This document shows positions 7,749 to 15,548 of a DNA stretch of 64,000 bases, piece by piece. This DNA is from Terrirubrum flagellatum (GTDB lineage: Bacteria; Pseudomonadota; Alphaproteobacteria; Rhizobiales; Beijerinckiaceae): contig NZ_CP091851.1 in NCBI RefSeq assembly GCF_022059845.1, positions 558,001-622,000 on the forward strand, in the 5' to 3' direction. A program made the translations under genes and the position numbers. Each line of letters begins with the position of its first letter. Position 1 is the first letter of the stretch. The notes beneath the pieces are model-generated. The model was given only the letters and a program-made list of their open reading frames with translations, made no database searches and had not been told where the DNA came from.

Positions 7749-8251
7749 TGTGGAGTGATGAGCGCATCGAATTGATGAAGCGCATGTGGACGGACGGAAA
7801 GTCCGCATCCGAGATCGCGTCCGATCTCGGGCTAGTCTCGCGCAGCGCAGTGCTCGGCAAGGCGCGGCGGCTTGGCCTCGCCAACCGAAGGCCGCCGGCT
7901 GGAACGGCCGCAGCGGCGCGCCAGGCGAAGGGAGATCGCGCGAAGCTGCCTCCGGCCCGGAGCCGCTACGAGCGCATCCTGAACAAGCGTCGCGCCATGG
8001 AGCAGCCAGCGGCGGTCGATGCGCCTATCCTCGAAGGCGACGAGGATGTCGCCAAGGGCTGGCCGAAGGAGCGCGGCGCGAACGCGGTGCATTTCATGGC
8101 GCACAAGATCGGCCAATGCCGCATGCCGCTGTGGGCGCTCGATGCGCCGTTCGCCGAGAAATTCGTCTGCGGCGATCCCGTAGCGGAAGGCGAGGAAAGC
8201 TGGTGCGCGCCGCATCGGCAGACGACGAGCAATCCGCCGTCGACGAAATAG
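7748..8251 (+). CDS. GcrA-family transcription regulator
   Basis: 167 aa. The N-terminus MWSDERIELMKRMWTDGKSASEIA followed by VSRSAVLGKARRLGL is the GcrA DNA-binding signature. The C-terminal half has the Cys/His pattern typical of the family (GQCRMPLW, FVCGDP, WCAPH). In Caulobacter, GcrA works with sigma-70 at promoters whose activity depends on GANTC adenine methylation. A phage copy might redirect host cell-cycle transcription or activate phage genes. It sits between two methyltransferase genes of the same operon (4335 and 8705), which suggests a methylation-linked role, but this is inference. Confidence 0.85.
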   Translation: MWSDERIELMKRMWTDGKSASEIASDLGLVSRSAVLGKARRLGLANRRPPAGTAAAARQAKGDRAKLPPARSRYERILNKRRAMEQPAAVDAPILEGDEDVAKGWPKERGANAVHFMAHKIGQCRMPLWALDAPFAEKFVCGDPVAEGEESWCAPHRQTTSNPPSTK

Positions 8252-8261
8252 CGAGAGAGCG

Positions 8262-8708
8262 ATGATCGATCGACAATTTGGGGATGAATACGGCTTCGCC
8301 GCCGCAACGAAGACAGGGCTGAGACTCTACGGGATGTCCAGCCGTCGCACCGGACGCACGTCGCGCATGATCGAGCGAGTGCGGAAGGGCGATGTGATCA
8401 TTTGCGCCGACAGCAGGGAGAAGGAGCGCGTGCAGCGCCTTTTGAGGGAGGCCAAAAAAGCAGAGATCGACGTCGTCGTTGTCAATCCGCAGCGCACGCC
8501 TCTGCGTGACGTAGGTACTCGGCCGAACGGCAGGGTGTTCTTCGATCACGGCTGGATCGAGCGGTACTTCGAGATCGAGATCGATCGCGCGGCGAACCAG
8601 TTGGGCGAATGGCATGTCGCGATCTCCAAGACATGGCCGGAGCCGCCCGAATCCCTTAAGGACGCACCCTATCTCGACCCGCGCCGGCGATTTGAGCCGT
8701 TCGCATGA
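8262..8708 (+). CDS. Hypothetical early phage protein
   Basis: 148 aa, preceded by a GAGAGAG ribosome site. Residues 25-70 (GMSSRRTGRTSRMIERVRKGDVIICADSREKERVQRLLREA) recall phage proteins with an alpha/beta Rossmann-like start, but a true P-loop (GxxxxGK[ST]) is absent. It ends in an ATGA overlap with the Dam methylase gene. Function unknown. Confidence 0.5.
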   Translation: MIDRQFGDEYGFAAATKTGLRLYGMSSRRTGRTSRMIERVRKGDVIICADSREKERVQRLLREAKKAEIDVVVVNPQRTPLRDVGTRPNGRVFFDHGWIERYFEIEIDRAANQLGEWHVAISKTWPEPPESLKDAPYLDPRRRFEPFA

Positions 8709-9628
8709 CAGAGCTAACCCGTCCCGCGCTGCGCTGGCATGGCGGCAAATGGCTGCTCGCGCCATGGATCATCTCGCATTTCCCGGAGCACCGGATCTAT
8801 GTCGAGCCCTTCGGCGGCGCGGCAAGCGTGCTGCTGCGGAAACCGCGAACCTATGCCGAGGTCTACAATGATCTCGACGATGTCGTCGTGAATCTTTTCA
8901 GGGTGCTGCGCGATCCTGAGAAGGCCGAGCGCCTGATCGCCGGCCTTCATCTGACGCCATTCTCTCGCGTCGAATTCGATGAGGCGCTTGAAGACGCTGA
9001 GGACGACGTTGAGCGAGCGCGCCATCTCATCGTGCGCAGCTTCATGGGCTTCGGCTCCAATGCGCATTCTGGATCTGAGGTCGCGAAGAAGACCGGTTTC
9101 CGGACGCACACGCGCGCCGACGTCTATCGATCGACCGGGTTCCGCTCGAACAGTAATCGCTCGGGAACGACGCCGGCGGCCGACTGGCGCAATTATCCTG
9201 AAGCGCTCGCGGCCATTGTTGATCGCTGGCGGGGCGTAGTGATCGAGCAGCGGCCCGCGATCGAGGTCATCGCGCAACATGACGGGATCGAGACCCTTCA
9301 CTATGTCGACCCTCCTTATCTCCCGGAAACGCGATCGCCGGCCAACAAATACGATCTGAAGCACCGAATGTATCGGCACGAGCTATCGCGCGACGACCAC
9401 GCCGAGCTGCTGGAGAAGCTGAAGGCCCTGAAGGGCATGGTGATCCTCTCGGGCTATCCCAGCACGCTCTATGACGAGCAATTGGGGGGGCTTGGCTTAG
9501 GATTCAGCGAGAGGCTTATGCGGACGGCGCGCGGCCGAGGATCGAATGCCTGTGGCTCAACGAAGCCGCGCAGACGCGGATGGAGAACCGGCAGGAGGAG
9601 ATGCGGGTGGGGTAGGCACCTTCAATAA
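8705..9628 (+). CDS. Dam-family DNA adenine methylase, frameshifted C-terminus
   Basis: 307 aa as read. RWHGGKWLLAPWI (residues 10-22), VEPFGGAASVLL (about 36) and catalytic D-P-P-Y near residue 202 define a class D12 (Dam) adenine methylase. After a run of seven G at 9484-9490 the reading frame loses family similarity and becomes Arg rich. The +1-base frame resumes a typical ending (EAYADGARPRIECLWLNEAA) and stops at 9615. The change would be explained by one extra G (or two fewer). This could be a slippage-controlled switch, a true mutation, or a sequencing error in the homopolymer. The catalytic region is intact either way. Confidence 0.8.
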   Translation: MTELTRPALRWHGGKWLLAPWIISHFPEHRIYVEPFGGAASVLLRKPRTYAEVYNDLDDVVVNLFRVLRDPEKAERLIAGLHLTPFSRVEFDEALEDAEDDVERARHLIVRSFMGFGSNAHSGSEVAKKTGFRTHTRADVYRSTGFRSNSNRSGTTPAADWRNYPEALAAIVDRWRGVVIEQRPAIEVIAQHDGIETLHYVDPPYLPETRSPANKYDLKHRMYRHELSRDDHAELLEKLKALKGMVILSGYPSTLYDEQLGGLGLGFSERLMRTARGRGSNACGSTKPRRRGWRTGRRRCGWGRHLQ

Positions 9629-9880
9629 AAATGATTAACAAAAATCTTGAATGGGTATGCGCTGATCGAGGAGATTGGCGCGGCATCAGCGGCGCGCGCT
9701 AGCGGTCAGGCCCTGCCGCTGGTGCGGCGCACCGGCGGCTCGCAGAACCGGAATATCGCTCGCCCGCGCGGCCCCCGGCCATGAATTTTGAGCAAACAGC
9801 GCCGATCAGCGCCGGTATTGACAAATCCTTAACGGTGCCGCCTGTAAGTGGTAGAGTCCGCGGAGCCAGCAAACAAACGC
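9629..9880 (+). promoter_or_regulatory. Intergenic region with candidate promoter for the cargo genes
   Basis: 250 bp lacking a gene. A perfect -35 TTGACA lies at 9818-9823. The best -10 candidates (TGTAAG, 9843-9848) are spaced 19 bp, so the promoter is plausible but not ideal. There is no repressor operator here, so the following cargo genes may be expressed in the lysogen. The upstream GC-rich stretch at 9670-9780 shows short inverted repeats but no clear terminator. Confidence 0.45.
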
Positions 9881-10705
9881 ATGCCTTGGGAACCTGCCAA
9901 TGAGGGGCATGCCATCGAGCGAGTGGCGGCGAGCATTCTGTTTGCGGAACCGCTGCCGCTGAAGGTTCTTCGCAATATCCAGGAATCGATCAAAACTTCG
10001 GTGAGCCCGAAGGGATTCGACAAGGTTGTGCTTCTGCCGAGCCCAACTCAATTTCAGATCGCCATACACGGCGGCCAACCGTCGTTGACGAATCCAGCTA
10101 CGGGACAGGCGTTTCGCAAAGTCAGCGACGACGCTGTGGTCGAAGAAGTCATATCTAATGAGTCGGCGCTGACTTTCGCAGCTACGCGCTATCAGAGCTG
10201 GGAAGCTTTCATCTCCGTGGCCCAGGAATGCCTCGCTGGCGCCGTAGCCAGCGCTGCCTCCCTCGTCACGTTCCGAGATATTAGGCTTGAGTATTGGGAT
10301 AGATTCGACCTTAAGGGCCGCGATGGAATCTCAACTCTGATTAATCCGCGAACGACGCTGCTGTCGGAGAAGTTTCGCTCGAAGGAACAATCTTGGCATA
10401 ACAACATCGGTTACTTCTATGGCGTCGTCCCTCAAACGCGGAACCTGATCAACGCCAATGTCGGCGTTGTCATTCACGCCGAATTACCGGTCAACGAGAT
10501 CTCAGGCCAGGCTCGCATCTACACGCTCGCAGCCACACAATCTCGAATAGACGAGGGCGCTCAGCCGTGGCAGGTCGACTCCTGGAAGGCCGCCTCTGGC
10601 GTTCTGACGGACCGGCATGAGGACTTGAAATCTGTGCTGGTCGACATTATTCATCCGGTATTGTCGCAAAAAATTAAGCTAACCTCTAATTCCGCAGCCC
10701 CCTGA
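9881..10705 (+). CDS. TIGR04255-like cargo protein
   Basis: 274 aa from ATG 9881 (an upstream GTG at 9848 would lie on the promoter). The pattern of an early beta segment, then FAATRYQSWEAFISVAQECL and FRDIRLEYWDRF, resembles the sporadically distributed TIGR04255 family, which has no established function. From memory, members often lie in mobile or defence-rich regions. Codon use and base composition here are more AT-rich than in the phage genes on either side. It is followed by a 1-bp-overlapping partner gene. A defence or toxin role is only a hypothesis. Confidence 0.6.
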   Translation: MPWEPANEGHAIERVAASILFAEPLPLKVLRNIQESIKTSVSPKGFDKVVLLPSPTQFQIAIHGGQPSLTNPATGQAFRKVSDDAVVEEVISNESALTFAATRYQSWEAFISVAQECLAGAVASAASLVTFRDIRLEYWDRFDLKGRDGISTLINPRTTLLSEKFRSKEQSWHNNIGYFYGVVPQTRNLINANVGVVIHAELPVNEISGQARIYTLAATQSRIDEGAQPWQVDSWKAASGVLTDRHEDLKSVLVDIIHPVLSQKIKLTSNSAAP

Positions 10706-11373
10706 TGCTAGCTTACGGCTATTCCGAGGTCGCGCCTCCCGTGACGATGGCTCAGCCCACGCCGGGGCTAGGGGTTTTTGGCGGAGCCTCAGAAACTGAA
10801 TTCTTGATCACGTCTTCGCCCCCGGCCGGGCGCCTCCGTCCCAGGCCGTTCGCGAAGACGGTCGCCACCATGATCGTCATGGGCGGAATGATGACGGATG
10901 TCGGATCGCCGCCGCCGCCTACTGTTGCACGGTCGGCGCCCGGGGTCATCGAGCCGTTGGACGTCTTCGCAGCTAACGACGATCGCGCCTACCTGATGAA
11001 GGTTTCTGAGGACGCGGCAGCGAAGCTTCGCCTGCAGAGCAAGATTCAAAAGTACGCCAAGCGGAAGGCCGATTGGGATGGCGATGATGGCATTCCGCCG
11101 AGCGCTAACGCAGTTCGCGACGCGCTCGCATTTCTAGATTATGCCGAAATCGAGTTCTCGATTCCATCCGCGGTCTACGCTCCCGGAGATGGCGAGGTTA
11201 TGTTTCAGTGGCGGAATGCCGATGCTTTTATCGAAGTCGGTTTTTATGGTGACAACACCATCTCTTGGTATTTCCGGGGAGCCAAAGGTGGCGTCGATCA
11301 CGCTGATGATCAGTTCAGTCGGGATCAGATGGAAATTCCCCCGCGGCTGAGCGCCTACCTGGAAGCCCTTTAA
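10705..11373 (+). CDS. Cargo protein paired with the TIGR04255-like gene
   Basis: 222 aa, starting in a TGATG overlap with the preceding stop, so the two are translated together. The N-terminal 100 residues are low-complexity and Pro/Gly/Met rich. The C-terminal 100 (KRKADWDGDDGIPPSANAV...PGDGEVMFQW...FIEVGFYGDN) form a compact domain that I associate, from memory, with partners of TIGR04255-type genes. No enzymatic motif or membrane segment is evident. Confidence 0.55.
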   Translation: MLAYGYSEVAPPVTMAQPTPGLGVFGGASETEFLITSSPPAGRLRPRPFAKTVATMIVMGGMMTDVGSPPPPTVARSAPGVIEPLDVFAANDDRAYLMKVSEDAAAKLRLQSKIQKYAKRKADWDGDDGIPPSANAVRDALAFLDYAEIEFSIPSAVYAPGDGEVMFQWRNADAFIEVGFYGDNTISWYFRGAKGGVDHADDQFSRDQMEIPPRLSAYLEAL

Positions 11374-11388
11374 GCGCGCACCCGTTTT

Positions 11389-11985
11389 ATGATCAAGACC
11401 GACTCGCAACATTGTCCCGATTCTGTGGGCGCTATTGCGATGTCGGAAACTGTGGCGCTCGGGCTTTATTCGCCCGAGCTTTTCGATAGCGAGACGGGTA
11501 AGCTCACATTCGAGGCGATCCGCACGTCGTATCTGTGGCCCGACAACGGCCACGTTGACAAATGTGGAGACTCAACGGGCGTCTCGGTTGCTCGGCTGGT
11601 ACACGGCGGCGCGAAAGCCGAATTGGCCGTGGTCCTTGAGGAGATCGCCAGAAAGCCTGGAAAGGGCGGCAAGACGCGCGTCGTTGAGGGATATGCGCGC
11701 ATGTCGATCGAAGAACTAGACAAGATTGGTCACCAGGACCTTTTTACAAGAGACGACGGCAAGCCGACATTTCGCAGTCACGCCGTCATTCGCTGCATGA
11801 AAAAGCTCGGGCGATCTGGGCTTCGAGGTTACAGGCAGCAGCTCGTAGACGGATTCAACCTCGACGTTCATCGGTTCGAGAACGGCGAGTTGGCGGCAAT
11901 CCTGGAGTTTCACAAAGCGTCTAAGCTGAAAAGACTCTGGTTGCAGTTTCGCGCGTGGCTGAGGCGCGTCTTCGCCATCAAGTAG
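11389..11985 (+). CDS. Third cargo-island protein, unknown
   Basis: 198 aa. It starts 16 bp after the previous gene and ends tail-to-tail with the HerA-like gene (8-bp overlap). Residues 20-60 (ALGLYSPELFDSETGKLTFEAIRTSYLW) and the basic C-terminus (KLKRLWLQFRAWLRRVFAIK, possibly amphipathic or membrane-associated) are the notable parts. No family is recognised. Its spacing suggests it belongs to the same transcription unit as the two preceding genes. Confidence 0.5.
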   Translation: MIKTDSQHCPDSVGAIAMSETVALGLYSPELFDSETGKLTFEAIRTSYLWPDNGHVDKCGDSTGVSVARLVHGGAKAELAVVLEEIARKPGKGGKTRVVEGYARMSIEELDKIGHQDLFTRDDGKPTFRSHAVIRCMKKLGRSGLRGYRQQLVDGFNLDVHRFENGELAAILEFHKASKLKRLWLQFRAWLRRVFAIK

Positions 11986-13480
11986 CGATCGCGCCGACAA
12001 TCACAATCGCACCGATAATCGCGAAGCAAAGTCCCATCAATGCCCAGCGAGCGCTCCGCGGCTCGACGTAGGTCACCGGCGCCGGAATCTCTGGCTCTTC
12101 CCATTCGACCGGCATAAGCTCGCTGCGCAGCCAGGCGCTCTCGCGAGCGACAATCTCGGCCGTGCGCTCTGCGGCCCCGCTCAACGCCGCGACCTCATGC
12201 GGCGACATCCCCTTCGTCAGGAAGCGCGCCTTCTGCTCGAGCCTCGATAGCTTCTCCCCGTATCTCGGCTTGAGCGCGTCAGCCCGCATGATCAGATGGC
12301 GCTCGTCAGGCCCGATCGGGCCGACCTGCGCGGCCGGCGGCGCGATGCGCGCGACCTGCGCGACGGCGGGCGATCCGTCGGATTGGATCAGCGAAACCAG
12401 CGCCTCGCCAATCCCCAGCCCCATGATCACGTCAGGCAGGGCCTTCGCGTCCGTCGACCGGAACGTCTGCGCCACGGCCTTTACAAGGCGCTGCGTCTGC
12501 GGCGTGAACGCGCGCAAGGCGTGCTGCACGCGGTTCCCAAGCTGCGCCAGCACCGCCGGCGGCGCATCGAGCGGGCTCTGGCTCACAAAATAGACGCCGA
12601 CGCCCTTCGACCTGATCAGTCGCACAACGCGCTCGATCGTCTCCATGAGCCGCGGGCTGGCCTCCCGGAACAGCATGTGCGCCTCGTCGAAGAAGAAGAC
12701 CAGCTTCGGCTTCTCCAGATCGCCGACCTCCGGCAGGACCTCGAACAGCTTCGTCAGGAGATAAAGCAGGAAGGCGCCATAAAGCCGCGGCGTCTCGATC
12801 AGCCGCTCCGCGCTCAACAAGTTGATCACGCCGCGCCCGATATCGTCGACGCTCAGTAGGTCCTTGATATTGATCGCCGGTTCGCCGAACAGCGCGTCGC
12901 CGCCCTGGCCCATCAGCACAAGCATCTGGCGCTGGATCACGCCGACCGAAGCGCCGGTGAAATTGCCGTAGCGGTCGCGCACATCCTCGGCGTCGTCCTG
13001 AATATCGCGCAGCGCGGCCGACAGGTCTTCGAGGTCAAGCAGCCGGAAGCCGCGATCGGTCGCGTGCTTCATCGCGATGACGAGCGTGCCCTCCTGCGCG
13101 TCATTAAGCCCGAGCAGCCTGGAGAGCAGCAGCGGCCCCATATCCTCGACGCTGGTGCGGATCGGCAGGCCATCGCGCCCGAACAGGTCCCAGAAGCGCA
13201 CAGGGAAGCGCTGGGGCGTGCGATCGAACCCGGCGGCCTTGGCGGCGTCGGCGAAGCGGCCCGCCTCCTCGCCGATCTGTGCGAGGCCAGAGAGGTCGCC
13301 CTTGATGTCGGCCGCGAACACGGGAACGCCGGCGCGAGAGAAGCCCTCCGCCATGGTCTGGAGCGTGACCGTCTTGCCGCCGCCGGTGGAGCCGGTGACC
13401 AAGCCGTGGCGATTGGCGAGGCGAAGCGGCATCTCGATCGCGGCGCCGGCGGCTGTCTTGCCGATGATGATGGAGGTCAT
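11978..13480 (-). CDS. HerA-like ATPase (DUF853/YjgR type) with C-terminal membrane segment
   Basis: 500 aa, the typical length of DUF853 helicase-like proteins. Walker A is GSTGGGKT (residues 30-37) and Walker B is FFFDEAH (near 260), with HRHGL-type positioning and VGVYFVSQSP further on, as in HerA/FtsK-superfamily pumps. The last 25 residues (WALMGLCFAIIGAIVIVGAIA) form a hydrophobic helix, suggesting membrane attachment, which is not standard for the family as I know it. It is the last gene of the accessory minus-strand operon, coupled by ATGA to the HTH gene. A superinfection-exclusion or DNA-translocation role is possible but unproven. Confidence 0.75.
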   Translation of the reverse strand: MTSIIIGKTAAGAAIEMPLRLANRHGLVTGSTGGGKTVTLQTMAEGFSRAGVPVFAADIKGDLSGLAQIGEEAGRFADAAKAAGFDRTPQRFPVRFWDLFGRDGLPIRTSVEDMGPLLLSRLLGLNDAQEGTLVIAMKHATDRGFRLLDLEDLSAALRDIQDDAEDVRDRYGNFTGASVGVIQRQMLVLMGQGGDALFGEPAINIKDLLSVDDIGRGVINLLSAERLIETPRLYGAFLLYLLTKLFEVLPEVGDLEKPKLVFFFDEAHMLFREASPRLMETIERVVRLIRSKGVGVYFVSQSPLDAPPAVLAQLGNRVQHALRAFTPQTQRLVKAVAQTFRSTDAKALPDVIMGLGIGEALVSLIQSDGSPAVAQVARIAPPAAQVGPIGPDERHLIMRADALKPRYGEKLSRLEQKARFLTKGMSPHEVAALSGAAERTAEIVARESAWLRSELMPVEWEEPEIPAPVTYVEPRSARWALMGLCFAIIGAIVIVGAIAT

Positions 13481-13818
13481 GAGCGCTCGCTCTTGCGATC
13501 AAACATCCTGACGCGTCCGCCGTCGCTGATCTCGCCGACTAGCGGAATAGAACGCTCCTCGATCTCGATAATCCGCGTCTTCGCGTGATCCCATGCGCGC
13601 TGCATCGTGTCGCGATCCTCGACGAGCGCGAGGAACGTCGGAACCCATTGCGGGATCTCGAACGGCTTGTTGTCCTTCAATCCCGACATACAGCAGCCCA
13701 CCGTTCTGTTGGGCATGCCGGTCAGCTTGCTGAAGGTGTTTTGCGTGAGGCCCGTCCGCTGAAGCGCGTCGCGGAATTCGGCCGGCGTCATCCTGCGATA
13801 GTCGAAGGGGCGCGCCAT
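13477..13818 (-). CDS. XRE-like helix-turn-helix protein
   Basis: 113 aa from ATG 13818. Residues 8-45 (MTPAEFRDALQRTGLTQNTFSKLTGMPNRTVGCCMSG) form a recognisable XRE helix-turn-helix. The remainder is helical with an acidic patch. The start is set by the start-associated element at 13825-13853. A longer frame to 13899 reads through that element and is rejected. It may regulate the downstream ATPase or the phage. Confidence 0.7.
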   Translation of the reverse strand: MARPFDYRRMTPAEFRDALQRTGLTQNTFSKLTGMPNRTVGCCMSGLKDNKPFEIPQWVPTFLALVEDRDTMQRAWDHAKTRIIEIEERSIPLVGEISDGGRVRMFDRKSERS

Positions 13819-13824
13819 GTCTGT

Positions 13825-13853
13825 CCTTTCTGTTCGATCCACATGGACCATTG
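13825..13853 (-). repeat. Start-associated hairpin element, copy 1
   Basis: On the minus strand: GGTCC, loop ATGT, GGATC, then GAACAG and a purine-rich ribosome site before ATG 13818. The 3' arm differs from the other copies at one base, which keeps pairing as a G-U in RNA. Here the ATG in the loop is out of frame with the gene. This copy heads the HTH/HerA pair. Confidence 0.7.
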
Positions 13854-13886
13854 AAGCCGTGCTGATAGCACGAAGCGCGGGCGCAG

Positions 13887-14222
13887 TCATCGGGGCCACT
13901 CCATCGCAGGCCCAAACGTCCTGCCGGCGGCCTCGCGTGCAAGAAGCGCATCGATCTTCTCGCGAAGATCGCCCTCTTCGAGCGACGCGCTGGCCTGCTT
14001 CAGCGCAATGAAGAGGTCGCCGCGGGAATAGTCGAGCGCGCAGCCGAACTCCGCGCGGTAGTCCGCTTCAATCTTGCTGTGCTGCTTCGGCGTGACGACT
14101 TTTGCGTTCGGATATTTGCGCCGGATGTTTGGGGTCGATCGGCTGGCCAAGACGTAGCTATCCGAGCCGATGCGCGATCGAATGAATTCGAGGAAGGTGG
14201 GGCGCGGGAAGGCGAGGGGCAT
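13887..14222 (-). CDS. Hypothetical accessory protein, 111 aa
   Basis: Begins 3 bp after the stop of the 132-aa gene upstream and is probably coupled. Residues 12-50 (FIRSRIGSDSYVLASRSTPNIRRKYPNAKVVT) are mixed alpha/beta, and the C-terminal half is helical and charged. No family recognised. Last member of the third-to-last module of the accessory operon. Confidence 0.55.
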   Translation of the reverse strand: MPLAFPRPTFLEFIRSRIGSDSYVLASRSTPNIRRKYPNAKVVTPKQHSKIEADYRAEFGCALDYSRGDLFIALKQASASLEEGDLREKIDALLAREAAGRTFGPAMEWPR

Positions 14223-14225
14223 CGT

Positions 14226-14624
14226 TCAGCCCTCCGCCGCGAATTCGGCGTCATAGCATTCCTGCCAGTTCCGATACGTCTTCGGCCTGTCGCCTTCTCC
14301 GTCAGGCGCCTGGTCGGTGCCTTCCCATGACGCCGCGGCCTTCCAGCTTCCCCATGTCGGCTTGTGAAAGATGAAGCCGTCCTGATCGCCGCCATGCTCC
14401 CAGCCGGCGGCGCGGCAAGTCTTCTCGGCAATTTCGTTCGTGGCGCGGTCTTCATCTATCTCCTGAAGGTCGATAATGTGCTCTTCGCCATCCTCGTCGA
14501 ACACCTTGAAGACATTCGCCGTCGATTCGGACCTGCGCATCAGCTCCCAAGCGATGCGCGCTGCGGCTTCAGGCGAATCGGCGGTCTGATCGTCGATCTC
14601 CCAGCAAACGCGATAGGCCGGCAT
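14226..14624 (-). CDS. Hypothetical accessory protein, 132 aa
   Basis: Start at 14624, just after the preceding TGA and behind GGAGG. The N-terminus (YRVCWEIDDQTADSPEAAARIAWELM...TANVFKV) is a small alpha/beta motif found in many phage accessory proteins of unknown role. The C-terminus is Trp and acid rich. Longer readings of the frame overlap the neighbour and are not credible. Confidence 0.6.
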   Translation of the reverse strand: MPAYRVCWEIDDQTADSPEAAARIAWELMRRSESTANVFKVFDEDGEEHIIDLQEIDEDRATNEIAEKTCRAAGWEHGGDQDGFIFHKPTWGSWKAAASWEGTDQAPDGEGDRPKTYRNWQECYDAEFAAEG

Positions 14625-14626
14625 GA

Positions 14627-15154
14627 TCAGCGACCTCCGTTCGTGTAGGGGCTCTCGAACCAGAGGCCCCAATCCCCGTAGAAGGTCTTCACGCCGTCCT
14701 TGACGCCGACGATGCAATCGCCCTCGCGCGCCATCATCAGCCGGTCGTCGTCCCAGCGTTGCCAGCCGGTCAAAGCCTGCGCGTTCGCGGCGTCGGCTTG
14801 CGTGGCGAAGATGATGATGGGTTGCTGGTCGTAGGTCTGGTGAAGGCCGGTGACGTTTTGCAGGCGCGGGCCGTCCGGCCCCCAATCGTCCATATCCACG
14901 TCAAGGCTGGCGCGGCCGTGTTTCAGATAGAGCTCGCATGTAAGGCCCGGCGCGATGGCGATCGCTTCGAGCGCTTCGCGGGCCAGCTTGGCGCAGTTGA
15001 AAAGCGAGACGTCGAGCCCATTGCCATAGGCGCTTTCCATATCGTCGTAGGCGCCCTCGTCAGGCGCAGGCTTGTTGGCGGGCCAGAGTTTCGCGATCGT
15101 CATGAGTGTGTGCGTCGCGCGCGCGAGCGCGGTCTTTGATTCGATATCTGCCAT
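14627..15154 (-). CDS. Hypothetical accessory protein, 175 aa
   Basis: Start ATG 15154, directly behind the start-associated element at 15161-15188. Acidic protein with a helical N-terminal half (ATHTLMTIAKLWPANKPAPD) and a Trp-rich C-terminus (GDWGLWFESPYTNGG). No recognised domain. Heads a three-gene coupled group (15154, 14624, 14222). Confidence 0.6.
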   Translation of the reverse strand: MADIESKTALARATHTLMTIAKLWPANKPAPDEGAYDDMESAYGNGLDVSLFNCAKLAREALEAIAIAPGLTCELYLKHGRASLDVDMDDWGPDGPRLQNVTGLHQTYDQQPIIIFATQADAANAQALTGWQRWDDDRLMMAREGDCIVGVKDGVKTFYGDWGLWFESPYTNGGR

Positions 15155-15160
15155 GATGGC

Positions 15161-15188
15161 CCCCTGTTCGGTCCGCATGGACCTTTGG
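15161..15188 (-). repeat. Start-associated hairpin element, copy 2
   Basis: Minus strand: CCAAA, stem GGTCC, loop ATGC, stem GGACC, then GAACAGGGGG, followed by ATG 15154. The loop ATG is in frame with the gene and would add an 8-residue extension starting MRTEQ. Lies in the 49-bp gap between two genes. Confidence 0.8.
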
Positions 15189-15203
15189 TTGCGAAGGGAT
15201 TGA

Positions 15204-15548
15204 TCAGCCGCGGTTGTTCGGCGTTGTGACCGGGCGAATGAACCGGCGCTCAATTTCCGCCGCCGCGCGCATTGCTTCAGCTTTCGTCCAAAAGTCGCAC
15301 AGAGCATCGCGACCTCCGGCCTTGAGATGTCCGAAGACGCCCCATGCGCCCGGCGACTCGTCTTCGTCGCAAATGTCCCAGTCGGGTTGATTCAGTGCGG
15401 GTTCCCGCGCGCCGATCCAACACATCGCGTCAATGTCGACGCGATCGTAGCGAGACCAATCAATGGGACGATCTTCTCCCGAGAGTCCGATCGCCAATTC
15501 GGCCTCTGTCGGGATTGCATTTCGCGCTAGCATCGGATTGCCGATCAT
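15204..15548 (-). CDS. Hypothetical accessory protein, 114 aa
   Basis: ATG at 15548 overlaps the previous stop (ATGA) behind GAGAGGATC. Asp/Trp-rich middle (WIGAREPALNQPDWDICDEDE) and a C-terminal helix (DFWTKAEAMRAAAEIERRF). No recognised family. The longer Arg-rich reading to 15716 is a shadow. Confidence 0.55.
   Translation of the reverse strand: MIGNPMLARNAIPTEAELAIGLSGEDRPIDWSRYDRVDIDAMCWIGAREPALNQPDWDICDEDESPGAWGVFGHLKAGGRDALCDFWTKAEAMRAAAEIERRFIRPVTTPNNRG

Noticed and set aside
12296-13588. Long plus-strand frames opposite the HerA-like gene
   Set aside because: They mirror the conserved ATPase coding strand; no plausible ribosome site or family.
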